NCBI GenBank assembly: GCA_002471015.1
Contig: DKPB01000011.1
Span: forward strand, 1-62,171
Length of the DNA stretch: 62,171 nt
Direction: 5' to 3'
DNA from: Stenotrophomonas sp. UBA7346
Lineage (GTDB): Bacteria; Pseudomonadota; Gammaproteobacteria; Xanthomonadales; Xanthomonadaceae
This document shows, piece by piece, positions 33,714 through 43,414 of the stretch. Each line of letters starts with the position of its first letter. The stretch's first letter is position 1. Under the pieces are notes generated by a model. That model saw only the letters and a program-made list of their open reading frames with translations, searched no databases and had not been told where the DNA came from. A program made the translations under genes and the position numbers.

Positions 33714-34958
33714 TCAGGTGGCGCTGTCCTGCAGCCAACGCACCACGCCCTCGGCGGCGCGCAGGCCGCTGGCATAGCAGGCAGTGAGCAGATAGCCGCC
33801 GGTGGGCGCTTCCCAGTCCAGCATCTCGCCCGCGCAGAACACGCCGGGCTGTGCCTTCAGCATCAAGCCCGCATCCAGTGCCTGCAGCCGTACGCCACCG
33901 GCGGTGCTGATGGTTTCGGCCATGGGCCGAGGCCGCAGCAAGGGCAGCGGAAGCTGTTTCAAGGTGCGGGCGACGGCGGCCAGATCGTTGCCGGCATCCT
34001 TGCCCAGTACTTCAAACAGCAGGCCCGCCTTCACTGCGTCCAGGCCTGCGGCACGGCGCAGGTGTTCGCCGAAGCTGCGGCCCTTGCGTGAGCGGGACAG
34101 GTCGGCCAGCAGGCGCGCTTCGTCACGGCCGGGCACCAGGTCCAGGCTGAGGGTAACGGCACCATCGCGATTGAAGGTCTCGCGCAGGTCGGCGGCCAGG
34201 GCATAGATCAGGCTGCCCTCGATGCCGTAGGTGCTGACCACGCATTCGCCCTGCAGGGACTGCGGCTGGCCGTGCAGGTCCCGCCAGTGTGCGACCACCG
34301 GCTTGAGCGGCGCACCGGCGTGGCGGCTGCTGAAATGCGGCGTCCAGGCAATATCAAACCCGCAGTTGGCAGATTGCAGCGGCGCGGTACTGATGCCGCG
34401 CGCCTGCAATACCTCCATCCAGCTGCCGTCCGAACCCAGTTCCGGCCAGCTGCCGCCGCCCATCGCCAATACCGTGGCATCGGCGTGCACGGCGATCTCG
34501 CCGTCGGCGGTAGCCATGCGCAGGCTGCCGTCGGGGTTCCAGCCCAGCCAGCGGTGCTGCACGTGCAGGCGCACCCCCTGTTCCTTCAGGCGGCGCACCC
34601 AGCCGCGCAGCAGCGGTGCGGCCTTGCGATCGACCGGGAATACCCGTCCGGAGCTGCCCACATAGGTCTCCACGCCCAAGCCCTGCGCCCAATGGCGCAG
34701 CGCTTGCGCGTCGAAACCGTCCAGCCAGCTTGCGATCTCGGCCTGGCGTTCGCGGTAACGGCTGTCGAACAGCGGCCGTGGGTCGGAGTGGGTGAGATTT
34801 AGCCCACCCTTGCCGGCGATCAGGAACTTGCGCCCGGGCGAGCCCTTGGCTTCGTACAGATTGACCGCCAGCCCCGCTGCGCGCAGCCGCTCGGCCGCGA
34901 ACAGGCCGGCGGGGCCGCCGCCAATGACGGCGACGGTTCTATCAGCGAGCTTTGACAT
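33714..34958 (-). CDS. HI0933/BaiN-like FAD-dependent oxidoreductase
   Basis: A 414-residue flavoprotein of the HI0933 (YhiN/BaiN) family. The FAD motif VAVIGGGPAGLFAAERL starts at about residue 8. The family features GRKFLIAGKGGLNLTHS, VLAMGGGSWPELGSDGS and the C-terminal CAGEMLDWEAPTGGYLL are all present. The reaction is not established for the family. The start at 34958 gives a short polar lead to the FAD motif. It overlaps the end of the FKBP gene by 17 bases on the same strand, so the two are translated together. Confidence 0.88.
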   Translation of the reverse strand: MSKLADRTVAVIGGGPAGLFAAERLRAAGLAVNLYEAKGSPGRKFLIAGKGGLNLTHSDPRPLFDSRYRERQAEIASWLDGFDAQALRHWAQGLGVETYVGSSGRVFPVDRKAAPLLRGWVRRLKEQGVRLHVQHRWLGWNPDGSLRMATADGEIAVHADATVLAMGGGSWPELGSDGSWMEVLQARGISTAPLQSANCGFDIAWTPHFSSRHAGAPLKPVVAHWRDLHGQPQSLQGECVVSTYGIEGSLIYALAADLRETFNRDGAVTLSLDLVPGRDEARLLADLSRSRKGRSFGEHLRRAAGLDAVKAGLLFEVLGKDAGNDLAAVARTLKQLPLPLLRPRPMAETISTAGGVRLQALDAGLMLKAQPGVFCAGEMLDWEAPTGGYLLTACYASGLRAAEGVVRWLQDSAT

Positions 34959-35373
34959 CGAGCAGTTCAACATCGAATACCAGCGAAGAACCGGCCGGGA
35001 TCGGGCCGACGCCGCGATTGCCATAGCCGTACTCGGGCGGAATCATCAAGGTGCGCTTGCCGCCAACCTTCATGCCGGCCACGCCTTCGTCCCAGCCACG
35101 GATGACCTGCTTGTCACCGAGGTTGAAGCTGAACGGCTCGCCACGGTCCACCGAGCTGTCGAACTTCTCGCCGTGCTTGTCGGCGCTGCGTTCGTCGTAG
35201 ATCCAGCCGGTGTAATGCACGGTGACCTTGCTGCCAGGTACGGCTTCGGCGCCGCTGCCGGGCTGGGTATCGATGGGCTGGAACGCAGCGATGGTGCCAC
35301 CGGGGGGCGGGCCGGGCGGGGTGCAGCCGGCAACCAGGAGGGACAGCAGCAGCGGGAGGAACAGGCGACGCAT
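34942..35373 (-). CDS. FKBP-type peptidyl-prolyl isomerase lipoprotein
   Basis: A 143-residue prolyl isomerase. A lipobox LLVAGC near residue 15 of MRRLFLPLLLSLLVAGC indicates a lipoprotein, probably in the periplasm. The FKBP domain is complete: VTVHYTGWIYD, GEPFSFNLG, VIRGWDEGVAGMKVGGKR, IPPEYGYG and LVFDVELLDV. The ATG at 35373 places the signal peptide at residue 1. It is translationally coupled to the HI0933-like flavoprotein. Its role is folding of exported proteins. Confidence 0.9.
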   Translation of the reverse strand: MRRLFLPLLLSLLVAGCTPPGPPPGGTIAAFQPIDTQPGSGAEAVPGSKVTVHYTGWIYDERSADKHGEKFDSSVDRGEPFSFNLGDKQVIRGWDEGVAGMKVGGKRTLMIPPEYGYGNRGVGPIPAGSSLVFDVELLDVKAR

Positions 35374-35433
35374 GGCGCGCTCCGTTGAAAGGGGCGTGCA
35401 GGGTAACGCATCGCTGCCGGGTATCATGGCGGC

Positions 35434-35799
35434 ATGGCCAAACTGCTGCTCAATCTGCGTAATGTCGGTGACGACGAAAGCTTCGAGGTGGGGCAGCTGC
35501 TCGACCGCAACGGCATCGCCTGGTACCGCACCGAACCCAGCCCCTGGGGTATTTCCAGCGGCGGCATCTGGCTGCGTGACAACGAGGATCAGCCGCGTGC
35601 CAAGGCCTTGATGGCGACCTACCAGGCCGAGCGCGGGCAGCGGGTGCGCGAGGAACGGGCGGCTGCGCTGCGTGATGGCAGCGCTGAGACGTTCAGCTCC
35701 CTGCTGCGGCAGCGGCCATTGTTTGTGGTGGCGGTGCTGCTGGGCATGCTGGCGGCGGCGGCCCTGGTGTTGTTGCCGTTCTTCCTGTTGCGGGGGTGA
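35434..35799 (+). CDS. DUF6164 family membrane-anchored protein
   Basis: A 121-residue protein. A soluble N-terminal half (KLLLNLRNVGDDE, WYRTEPSPWGISSGGIWLRD) is followed by one C-terminal helix at about 97-119. It fits DUF6164, of unknown function, in which a small cytoplasmic domain faces the membrane. The ATG follows a short gap after the divergent FKBP gene. Nothing in the neighbourhood indicates a role. Confidence 0.78.
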   Translation: MAKLLLNLRNVGDDESFEVGQLLDRNGIAWYRTEPSPWGISSGGIWLRDNEDQPRAKALMATYQAERGQRVREERAAALRDGSAETFSSLLRQRPLFVVAVLLGMLAAAALVLLPFFLLRG

Positions 35800-35817
35800 G
35801 GGCGCTGGCCAGGCCCC

Positions 35818-35902
35818 TGCCGAGCATGGCTGGGCACCACACCTGCCTTTTGTTTCGCCCCCTCCCTTGCGCCGAAGGCGGAGGGGAGGGCTGGGGAGGG
35901 GT
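35818..35902. repeat. Diverged REP plus C/G-rich palindrome
   Basis: A mutated REP (35818-35840; the right arm reads GCTGGGCA and the GTAG head is lost) is followed by a C/G-rich palindrome (35858-35902). The order and spacing are like the units of the array at 26 kb. Confidence 0.75.
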
Positions 35903-35965
35903 TTGGCTTTCGCGGTGTTTCACGGCTTACGCTACGGTCCATGGAGCGTCGTTTAAACTAGGCGC

Positions 35966-36721
35966 ATGATCGTCAATACCGCTGCCTACCTGTTCGTCCC
36001 GCTCACCGATGCCGAGACGCTGACCGCCACCCTGCTTGAACGCGCCCGGATCCTGGAGCTGCGCGGCACCATCCTGGTTGCCGAGGAGGGCATCAACCTG
36101 TTCCTGGCCGGTAGCCGCGAAGGCATCGACAGCTTCTACAGCCAGCTCAAGGCCGATGTGCGCTTTGCCGACATGCGCATCAAGTACAGCTACAGCCAGA
36201 TGCAGCCGTTCGCCCGGCTCAAGGCCAAGCTGAAGTCGGAAATCATCAGCTTCCGCCGTGACGACGGCCAGCCGCTGGACTACCCGCGCGCGCCCAGCGT
36301 GGCCCCGGCCACGCTGCAGCGCTGGCTGCGGCAAGGCCACGACGACGACGGCAAGCGCGTGGTGATGCTGGATACGCGCAACTGGCAGGAATTCGCCCAC
36401 GGCACGTTTGCCGGTGCCTTGACCCTGCCCATCGCCAAGTTCACCGATCTGCCGGCGGCGTTGCAGCCGCACCGCGAAGCCCTGGCCGATGCCACGGTGG
36501 TGAGCTTCTGTACCGGCGGCATCCGCTGTGAGAAGGCCGCGCTGTGGATGCAGAACGATGGCATGGACAATGTGCTGCAGCTGGAAGGCGGCATCCTCGG
36601 CTATTTCGAGGAAGTGGGCGGCGAGGGCTATGACGGCCGCTGCTTCGTGTTCGACGAGCGGGTGGCGCTGGATGCGCAGCTGCAGCCGCTGGTGGACCGC
36701 CAGGACGACGCCCAGGCCTGA
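35966..36721 (+). CDS. trhO: tRNA uridine(34) hydroxylase / rhodanese-like
   Basis: A 251-residue protein of the TrhO (YceA) family, which hydroxylates uridine 34 of some tRNAs using O2. Residues 1-95 form the family-specific N-terminal domain (AAYLFVPL, GTILVAEEGINLFLAG), and about 120-225 a rhodanese domain with Cys182 in SFCTGGIRCEKA. The ATG gives the normal N-terminus. The gene stands between a repeat block and the luciferase-like oxidoreductase. Size is somewhat shorter than E. coli YceA, which has a cysteine-rich C-terminal extension. Confidence 0.9.
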   Translation: MIVNTAAYLFVPLTDAETLTATLLERARILELRGTILVAEEGINLFLAGSREGIDSFYSQLKADVRFADMRIKYSYSQMQPFARLKAKLKSEIISFRRDDGQPLDYPRAPSVAPATLQRWLRQGHDDDGKRVVMLDTRNWQEFAHGTFAGALTLPIAKFTDLPAALQPHREALADATVVSFCTGGIRCEKAALWMQNDGMDNVLQLEGGILGYFEEVGGEGYDGRCFVFDERVALDAQLQPLVDRQDDAQA

Positions 36722-36834
36722 GCCTCGGGTACGGGCCGGGATGGGAAACAGTGTCCCGGCAAGGGGCGGGGCAATGCCATGGAGAATGCGGGCAGCAGCC
36801 CCATGTCCTGTGCATTGCCCTTGGAAACCGCCCC

Positions 36835-37830
<996 letters not shown>

Positions 37831-37838
37831 GCCTTTCA

Positions 37839-37875
37839 CCCCTCCCTTTCTCACGTGGTGAAGGGGAGGGTTTTT
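37839..37875 (+). terminator. Terminator after the LLM oxidoreductase gene
   Basis: CCCCTCCCTT pairs with AAGGGGAGGG around a 12-base loop with one bulge, followed by five T, nine bases past the stop codon. It resembles the window's C/G-rich repeats but is shorter and functional-looking. Confidence 0.65.
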
Positions 37876-37890
37876 GCTGGTGACGCCCCT

Positions 37891-37913
37891 TGCCGAGCAT
37901 GGCTCGGCACTAC
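37891..37913 (-). repeat. REP (GTAG) palindrome
   Basis: A single intact REP with the GTAG head on the minus strand, between the LLM oxidoreductase terminator and the end of the ExoD gene. Confidence 0.85.
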
Positions 37914-37922
37914 CTTGAACCT

Positions 37923-38582
37923 TCAGCTGGTCCAGCGCTGGAACAGTGCGATGCTTTCGTTGATCAGTTGGCCCGAGCCCAGGCCGAAGAACAGGCCGGC
38001 AGCGATCGCGGCCACCCAGTTGAACAACATCAGTGCACCGTCACGCTCAAGCAGCGCCAGTGCGAACAGCAGTAGCTGGAAGCCGAACAGGTAGTTGGTG
38101 AAGGGGATCGGCAGCGAAAGCAGCAGCCCCACCAGCAGCAACAGGGCACCGGTCAGCATGCGTGCCGGCAGGGGCCCGATCAGCGCGGGCAGGCGCGGCT
38201 TCAACATCCGGTCCAGGCGCTGCAGCGGACGGCTGATCTTGCCCAGGAAGCGATGGACGGTGCCGCGCTTGGGGCCGCGGCGGGCGATGAAACCTGGCAG
38301 CCATGGCCGGGTGATGCCGCATAGCAACTGCATGCCGATCAGGAACACCAGTGGGCCGCTGACCGCGCCGCCGATGCCCGGGATCGGGATGAAGGAGGGC
38401 AGGATGGCGATGAACAGGAACACGCCGAACGCACTCTGCTCCAGGCCCTTGAGGATCTGCCCAAGGGTCAGGTGTTCTTCCGGATCGCCGTGGTCGAACA
38501 TCGCCAGCAGGGTGCGGATGCCTTCATTGCGGTAGCCGTTGCCCGGCGCCGCATGGTCACCCGTTTCAACCGGTGATGTCAT
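37923..38582 (-). CDS. ExoD-family membrane protein
   Basis: A 219-residue membrane protein of the ExoD family, linked by name to exopolysaccharide synthesis in rhizobia. After a polar N-terminus (about 1-45) come helices around 51-75 and 80-95, then PFTNYLFGFQLLLFALALLERDGALM and a last helix at about 195. The family motif IPIPGIGGAVSGPLVFLIGMQ is visible. The start at 38582 overlaps the preceding CNNM-type gene by 17 bases, indicating coupling. Biochemical function is not known. Confidence 0.85.
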   Translation of the reverse strand: MTSPVETGDHAAPGNGYRNEGIRTLLAMFDHGDPEEHLTLGQILKGLEQSAFGVFLFIAILPSFIPIPGIGGAVSGPLVFLIGMQLLCGITRPWLPGFIARRGPKRGTVHRFLGKISRPLQRLDRMLKPRLPALIGPLPARMLTGALLLLVGLLLSLPIPFTNYLFGFQLLLFALALLERDGALMLFNWVAAIAAGLFFGLGSGQLINESIALFQRWTS

Positions 38583-39909
38583 CGGCGTCTTCTTCCGGCA
38601 AGCGGCGCAGCAGCAGCTTGTCGATGCGGGCACCGTCCAGGTCGACGATCTCGATGCGCCAGCCGGCCCAGTCAAAGTATTCACTCGCATGCGGGATGCG
38701 GCCGAAGTAATGCATGCACATGCCGGCCAGGGTGTAGTAGTCGCCTTCCTCGGCATCGGGCAGCTCGGCGCCGTTCATCAGCTCCTGCAGGTCGTCGACC
38801 GGCAGCGAGCCGTCCACCAGCAGCGAGCCATCGGCGCGGGTCACCACCAGGGCGTCATCGTCGGTGTTCTCCGGGGCCTGCAGGCGACCGACCACCGCGC
38901 CCATCAGGTCGGAGATGGTCACCAGACCCTGGATCTCACCGTACTCGTCCACTACCAGCGCCATCGACTGGTGCTCCTCGCGGAAGATCTCCAGCAGCTT
39001 CATCGCATGGGTGGATTCGGACACATACAGCGTTTCGCGCAGGTTCTCGAACAGGTTGTGGCTGCCACCGCTCAGGCGGGTGACCAGGCTCTTGACCTCG
39101 AGGATGCCAGCGATGTCCTGGTCGTTGCCGCGATATACCGGGTAGCGCGAGAAGGCATGGTCGCGCATGGCCTGCAGGTTCTTCTCCGGATCGTTGGTGG
39201 TGTCCAGCCAGGCGATGCGGTTGCGCGGAGTCATAAGACTGTCGGCGGTGCGATCACCCAGGCGCATGACACGGTTCATCATGTCGCGCTCGTGGCTGTC
39301 GATGACGCCCTGCTCGTGGCTTTCGGCCACCAACATGCGGATCTCTTCTTCACTGACCGAGGCCGATTCGGTCTTGCCCAGGCCGAGCAGGCGCAGTACC
39401 AGCTGGGTGGAGCGCGACAGCAGCCAGACGCCAGGGGCGGCAATGCGGGCCAGCCAGCTCATCGGCACCGCGACGATGCCGGCAATGTCCTCGGAGCGGG
39501 TCAAGGCAACGCGCTTGGGCACCAGTTCGCCGAAAATCAGTGTCAGGTAGGTGATCAGCGCAACGGCCAGGGTCTTGCCAAGGAAGTCCGACCAGGGCTG
39601 GACCGCGCCAAACAGCGAGAAGTTGGCTGACAGCGCCGGGAACAGGGCCTGCAGCTGTGCCGCGATGGCGCCGCCAATGGCGTCGCCGCCGTAAACACCG
39701 GTCAGGATGCCGATCAGGGTGATGCCGATCTGCACCGTCGACAGGAAATTCTCGGGCTTCTCGGACAGGGCCAGGGCACGGGCGGCGCGTTTGCTGGTGG
39801 CAGCCTGCTGCTTGAGGCGGCTCTTGCGCGAGGTCATGACCGACATCTCGGACATGGCAAAGAAGCCGTTGAGCAGGATCAGGGCAAGTACGATGAAAAA
39901 CTCAAACAC
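38566..39909 (-). CDS. CNNM/CBS-domain hemolysin-family transporter
   Basis: A 447-residue membrane protein of the CNNM/CorB (DUF21) family, thought to export Mg2+ or Co2+. The DUF21 domain occupies about 1-190 with helices and the segment IFGELVPKRVAL. Two CBS domains span about 215-340 (MTPRNRIAWLD, MALVVDEYGEIQGLVTISDLM), then a CorC_HlyC C-terminal domain. A second relative, without the membrane domain, occurs at 50.6 kb. The gene is coupled to ExoD downstream and divergent from DUF47/Pit. Confidence 0.9.
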   Translation of the reverse strand: MFEFFIVLALILLNGFFAMSEMSVMTSRKSRLKQQAATSKRAARALALSEKPENFLSTVQIGITLIGILTGVYGGDAIGGAIAAQLQALFPALSANFSLFGAVQPWSDFLGKTLAVALITYLTLIFGELVPKRVALTRSEDIAGIVAVPMSWLARIAAPGVWLLSRSTQLVLRLLGLGKTESASVSEEEIRMLVAESHEQGVIDSHERDMMNRVMRLGDRTADSLMTPRNRIAWLDTTNDPEKNLQAMRDHAFSRYPVYRGNDQDIAGILEVKSLVTRLSGGSHNLFENLRETLYVSESTHAMKLLEIFREEHQSMALVVDEYGEIQGLVTISDLMGAVVGRLQAPENTDDDALVVTRADGSLLVDGSLPVDDLQELMNGAELPDAEEGDYYTLAGMCMHYFGRIPHASEYFDWAGWRIEIVDLDGARIDKLLLRRLPEEDADDITG

Positions 39910-40184
39910 GGGTCTCTCCCCGGGTTGGTGACAGGGAGGGCGGGTGCTTGCGGAGGCGGCGGCCGCTCAGGGGCGGGATCCGGCGCTGTGGCGGGGGATA
40001 AGGGTCGTCGTCCATAGGGTGCGCCATGCAGGCGCCGGGGAATCTTAGCAAACCTGGGCACGGGGGCGGCAACGAGACGTTCACACTTCTCGTTCAGGGA
40101 GCACGCCGGGAATACCCTGAATGCCATCTAGCCGTCATAATTCCCCTTGGTGCCGTCCCTCCCGCGACGGCGAATAGGCTCCCC

Positions 40185-40811
40185 ATGTTTTCGTTGCAGA
40201 CCATCTTTGGCTCCGGCAAGCAGTTCTATACCTACCTCGACGAGGCCGCGCAGGCCGCTTATGACAGTGCCAAGGCACTGCATGGAATGATGCGCGAGGC
40301 CGATCGTCAGCCGGCGCTGGATGCGTTCAAACTTGCCCGCCTGCGCGAGCGCGCGGCATCGGACAAGATCAGCCAGGCGCTGGTTGACAGTTTCATGACC
40401 CCGATCGAACGCGAGGACATCGAAGCGCTGGGTTCGGCGCTGTACAAGATACCCAAGCAGATCGAGAAGTTCGCCGATCGCTATTCGCTGGCTGTGCAGC
40501 ACCTGGACCAGATCGATTTCGCCCCGCGTGCGGCGATGCTGGAGCAGGCCGCCGGCGTGGTGGTGGAAATGGTCAATGACCTGCGCCACATGAACCTGGA
40601 CCGCATGACCGCGCTCAATGAAAAGCTGCGCGCGCTGGAAAACGAGGCTGACCGCCTGATGCTGGAGTTGTACCGCGACATCTATTCCGGTCGCCTGGAC
40701 AACCTGCAGATGTTCCTGCTCAAGGAATTCTTCGAGATCCTGGAAAAGGCCATTGACCGTTGCCGCGAAGCCGGCGTGGTGGTCTACCAGATCGTGCTCA
40801 AGAACAGCTGA
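40185..40811 (+). CDS. DUF47 PhoU-like regulator of phosphate transport
   Basis: A 208-residue all-helical PhoU-like protein (DUF47), often encoded with and modulating PitA-type transporters. Family features are DSFMTPIEREDIEALGSALYKI, HMNLDRMTALNEKLRALENEADR and FFEILEKAIDRCREAGVV. The ATG at 40185 gives the usual N-terminus. The Pit transporter starts 12 bases after its stop. It is divergent from the CNNM gene with 275 bases between; no Pho box could be defended there. Confidence 0.9.
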   Translation: MFSLQTIFGSGKQFYTYLDEAAQAAYDSAKALHGMMREADRQPALDAFKLARLRERAASDKISQALVDSFMTPIEREDIEALGSALYKIPKQIEKFADRYSLAVQHLDQIDFAPRAAMLEQAAGVVVEMVNDLRHMNLDRMTALNEKLRALENEADRLMLELYRDIYSGRLDNLQMFLLKEFFEILEKAIDRCREAGVVVYQIVLKNS

Positions 40812-40823
40812 CGGGGACGCTCG

Positions 40824-41945
40824 ATGCTCACCCTCGTCCTGGTGGTGATCCTGGCCGCGCTCGTCTTCGAGTTCATCAACGGCTTCCACGACACCGCCAA
40901 CTCAATCGCCACCGTGGTGGCAACCAAGGTTCTGTCACCCGGCTGGGCAGTGATGCTGGCCGCTGGCATGAACCTGATCGGCGCGCTCACCGGCACTGCC
41001 GTGGCGCTGACCATCGCCAATGGCCTGCTCAACACCAGTGTGGTCGAAGTGACCCCGCAGGTGATCCTGTGCGCGCTGCTTGGCGGCATCGTATGGAACC
41101 TGATCACCTGGTGGAAGGGCCTGCCGTCCTCGTCCTCGCATGCACTGATCGGTGGCTTGTGCGGTGCCGGCCTGGCTGCGGCGCACAACAACTGGGACGC
41201 GCTGATCTGGTCGCAGAACGTCGGCAACTGGGCGCAGAACAAGGGCCTGTTGTGGAAGGTGTTCGTGCCGATGATCACCTCGCCGATCGCCGGCTTCCTG
41301 CTTGGCGTGGTGGTGATGTGCCTGCTGTGGGCGATCATTGCCGGCATGGCACGTGTGGGTGGCCTGCTCGGTCGCCTGGCCCGTCCGCGCTGGGTCAATG
41401 CTTTCTTCGGCAAGGCGCAGATCGTGTCGGCGGCCTACATGGGCTTTGCCCACGGCCACAATGACGCGCAGAAGACCATGGGCATCATCGCCATGACCCT
41501 GATCGGCGCCGAGGCCACCGGTGCGCTGAACGACCTGCCGTCCTGGCTGGCTTTCATGCACCCGGATGCGCACAGCGGTGATGGCATCGCCATGTGGATC
41601 GTGCTGACCTGTGCGGTGGTGATGGCCGCGGGTACGGCTTCCGGTGGCTGGAAGATCATCAAGACCCTGGGTCACAAGATGGTCAAGCTGCACCCGATCC
41701 ACGGTTTCGCCGCGGAGACCAGCTCGGCCACCATCCTGACCCTGGCCGCCCATTTCGGCATGCCGGTTTCGACCACTCACAGCATTTCCACCGCGATCAT
41801 GGGCGTTGGCTTTGCCAAGAACCCCAAGTCCCTGCGCCTGGGCGTGATCGAGCGCATCCTGTGGGCCTGGATCCTGACGATCCCGGCGGCAGGTGGTTGT
41901 GCGTACCTGATCCTGAAGTTGTTCGCGCTGATTGGGTGGCACTGA
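40824..41945 (+). CDS. pit: Low-affinity inorganic phosphate transporter
   Basis: A 373-residue Pit/PHO4-family symporter with about ten to eleven helices. Signature repeats are FEFINGFHDTANSIATVV and GFAHGHNDAQKTMGIIAM, and the C-terminal GFAAETSSATILTLAAHFGMP is followed by VSTTHSIS. It probably carries metal-phosphate with H+. Its length is short relative to PitA (about 500), as in the bacterial DUF47-linked subgroup. It is co-transcribed with DUF47 and ends before a strong terminator. Confidence 0.92.
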   Translation: MLTLVLVVILAALVFEFINGFHDTANSIATVVATKVLSPGWAVMLAAGMNLIGALTGTAVALTIANGLLNTSVVEVTPQVILCALLGGIVWNLITWWKGLPSSSSHALIGGLCGAGLAAAHNNWDALIWSQNVGNWAQNKGLLWKVFVPMITSPIAGFLLGVVVMCLLWAIIAGMARVGGLLGRLARPRWVNAFFGKAQIVSAAYMGFAHGHNDAQKTMGIIAMTLIGAEATGALNDLPSWLAFMHPDAHSGDGIAMWIVLTCAVVMAAGTASGGWKIIKTLGHKMVKLHPIHGFAAETSSATILTLAAHFGMPVSTTHSISTAIMGVGFAKNPKSLRLGVIERILWAWILTIPAAGGCAYLILKLFALIGWH

Positions 41946-41968
41946 AGTGCCGCGCTGATCACTGAAAG

Positions 41969-41995
41969 CCCGCCGGAGACGGCGGGTTTTTTTTT
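41969..41995 (+). terminator. Rho-independent terminator after pit
   Basis: A 7-bp GC stem (CCCGCCG / CGGCGGG) with loop GAGA is followed by nine T. It begins 24 bases past the stop codon, a textbook terminator. Confidence 0.92.
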
Positions 41996-42005
41996 GCGGG
42001 AAATT

Positions 42006-42134
42006 TCCCCCTCTCCCCAACCCCTCTCCCGCCAGGGGAGAGGGGCTCGGCACCGAGCGAGTTGAAGCATTGTCTGCAACTGCGGCTTCAAAGCCCCTCT
42101 CCCCCTGGCGGGAGAGGGGTTGGGGAGAGGGGGA
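42006..42134. repeat. Long near-perfect inverted repeat
   Basis: The left arm 42006-42047 and the right arm 42092-42134 are complementary over about 42 bases with a single one-base insertion. They flank a 44-base loop. Each arm itself contains the palindromic core CCCCTCTCCCGCC...GGGAGAGG, so this is a larger cruciform-capable relative of the other repeats. It lies just downstream of the pit terminator; the rest of this 338-base gap shows no gene. Confidence 0.85.
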
Positions 42135-42283
42135 AGCAGCCAACCGCGGATTGTCCGGGCTCCCCCGACCGCTGGAATGTGAAGGCGTCTTCCCGCCCCA
42201 AGCGCCAAAATCGGCGGTGTCCCTGACCTGTACGGGGGCTACACTACGCCGGTTTTCCAATCGCCTGTTCCCGGAGCCCCTAC

Positions 42284-43414
42284 ATGCCCGTTGACGCCAA
42301 GCCGGACCCGATCGCCCTCAGCAGCGAGCCCGGCTATCTGTCCATTCGCGATCTGCGCAAGGAGTTCGATGGCTTTGTCGCCGTCGATGACGTCAACCTG
42401 GACGTTCGCAAGGGCGAGATCTTCGCCCTGCTGGGCGGTTCGGGCAGTGGCAAGTCCACCCTGTTGCGCTGCCTGGCCGGCTTCGAGACGCCGACCAAGG
42501 GCAGCATCCTGCTCGACGGCCAGCCGATTACCGGGCTGCCGCCCTACGAGCGGCCGATCAACATGATGTTCCAGTCCTATGCGCTGTTCCCGCACATGAC
42601 GGTGGAGCAGAACATCGCCTTCGGCCTGAAGCAGGATGGCATGGCCAAGGACGCCATCGCCCGCCGTGTGGGCGAGATGCTGGAGCTGGTACAGCTGCAG
42701 AAGCTGGGCAAGCGCAAGCCGCACCAACTGTCCGGCGGCCAGCAGCAGCGCGTGGCCCTGGCCCGCTCGCTGGCCAAGAGCCCCAAGCTGCTGTTGCTGG
42801 ACGAGCCGATGGGCGCGCTGGACAAGAAGCTGCGCTCGAAGATGCAGCTGGAACTGGTCAACATCATCGAGCAGCTCGGCGTCACCTGCGTCATGGTCAC
42901 CCATGACCAGGAAGAAGCCATGACCATGGCCACCCGCATCGCGGTTATGGACCAGGGCTGGATCCAGCAGATCGGCAAGCCGGACGATATCTACGAACAG
43001 CCGGCCAACCGCTTCGTCGCCAGCTTCATCGGCTCGGTGAATTCCTTCGAAGGCGTGATTGACGAGGATCTGCCCGAGTACGTCACCGTGCGCACCGCCG
43101 ACTTCCCGGCACCGATCTATGTCGGCCACGGCATCACCGGTTACGAAGGCCAGCCGGTGGCGTTCGCGCTGCGCCCGGAAAAGGTGCATATCGCCAAGGA
43201 AGAGCCCGAGGGCGAAACCAACAAGGCGTTTGGCGTGGTCGAGGACATCGCCTATTTCGGCAGCCACTCGGTCTACCACGTGCGCCTGCCCAGCGGCGCC
43301 AAGATCCTGTCCAACTTCGCCAACATGAAGCGCTGGGACAGTGACGGCATCACCTGGAACGACGAAGTCTGGGTGTCCTGGGACGACAACGACGGCGTGG
43401 TGCTGACCTCATGA
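42284..43414 (+). CDS. potG: Putrescine ABC transporter ATPase
   Basis: A 376-residue ATPase. Walker A GGSGSGKST at 51-59, Q-loop FQSYALFPHMTV, signature LSGGQQQRVALARS, Walker B LLLLDEPMGALD and H-loop VTHDQEEA are present. A C-terminal TOBE-like domain (about 285-376) follows. Best similarity is PotG. It is the first gene of a three-gene operon with PotH and PotI, overlapping PotH by four bases. The binding protein is encoded 16 kb away at 24.8 kb. Confidence 0.93.
   Translation: MPVDAKPDPIALSSEPGYLSIRDLRKEFDGFVAVDDVNLDVRKGEIFALLGGSGSGKSTLLRCLAGFETPTKGSILLDGQPITGLPPYERPINMMFQSYALFPHMTVEQNIAFGLKQDGMAKDAIARRVGEMLELVQLQKLGKRKPHQLSGGQQQRVALARSLAKSPKLLLLDEPMGALDKKLRSKMQLELVNIIEQLGVTCVMVTHDQEEAMTMATRIAVMDQGWIQQIGKPDDIYEQPANRFVASFIGSVNSFEGVIDEDLPEYVTVRTADFPAPIYVGHGITGYEGQPVAFALRPEKVHIAKEEPEGETNKAFGVVEDIAYFGSHSVYHVRLPSGAKILSNFANMKRWDSDGITWNDEVWVSWDDNDGVVLTS

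Noticed and set aside
35818..35902. Terminator for the DUF6164 gene
   Set aside because: The sequence is a diverged REP plus the recurring palindrome without a T-run; annotated as repeat instead.
40000..40184. Pho box before DUF47-pit
   Set aside because: CCGTCATAAT resembles a half-site, but no second direct repeat at 11-base spacing exists.
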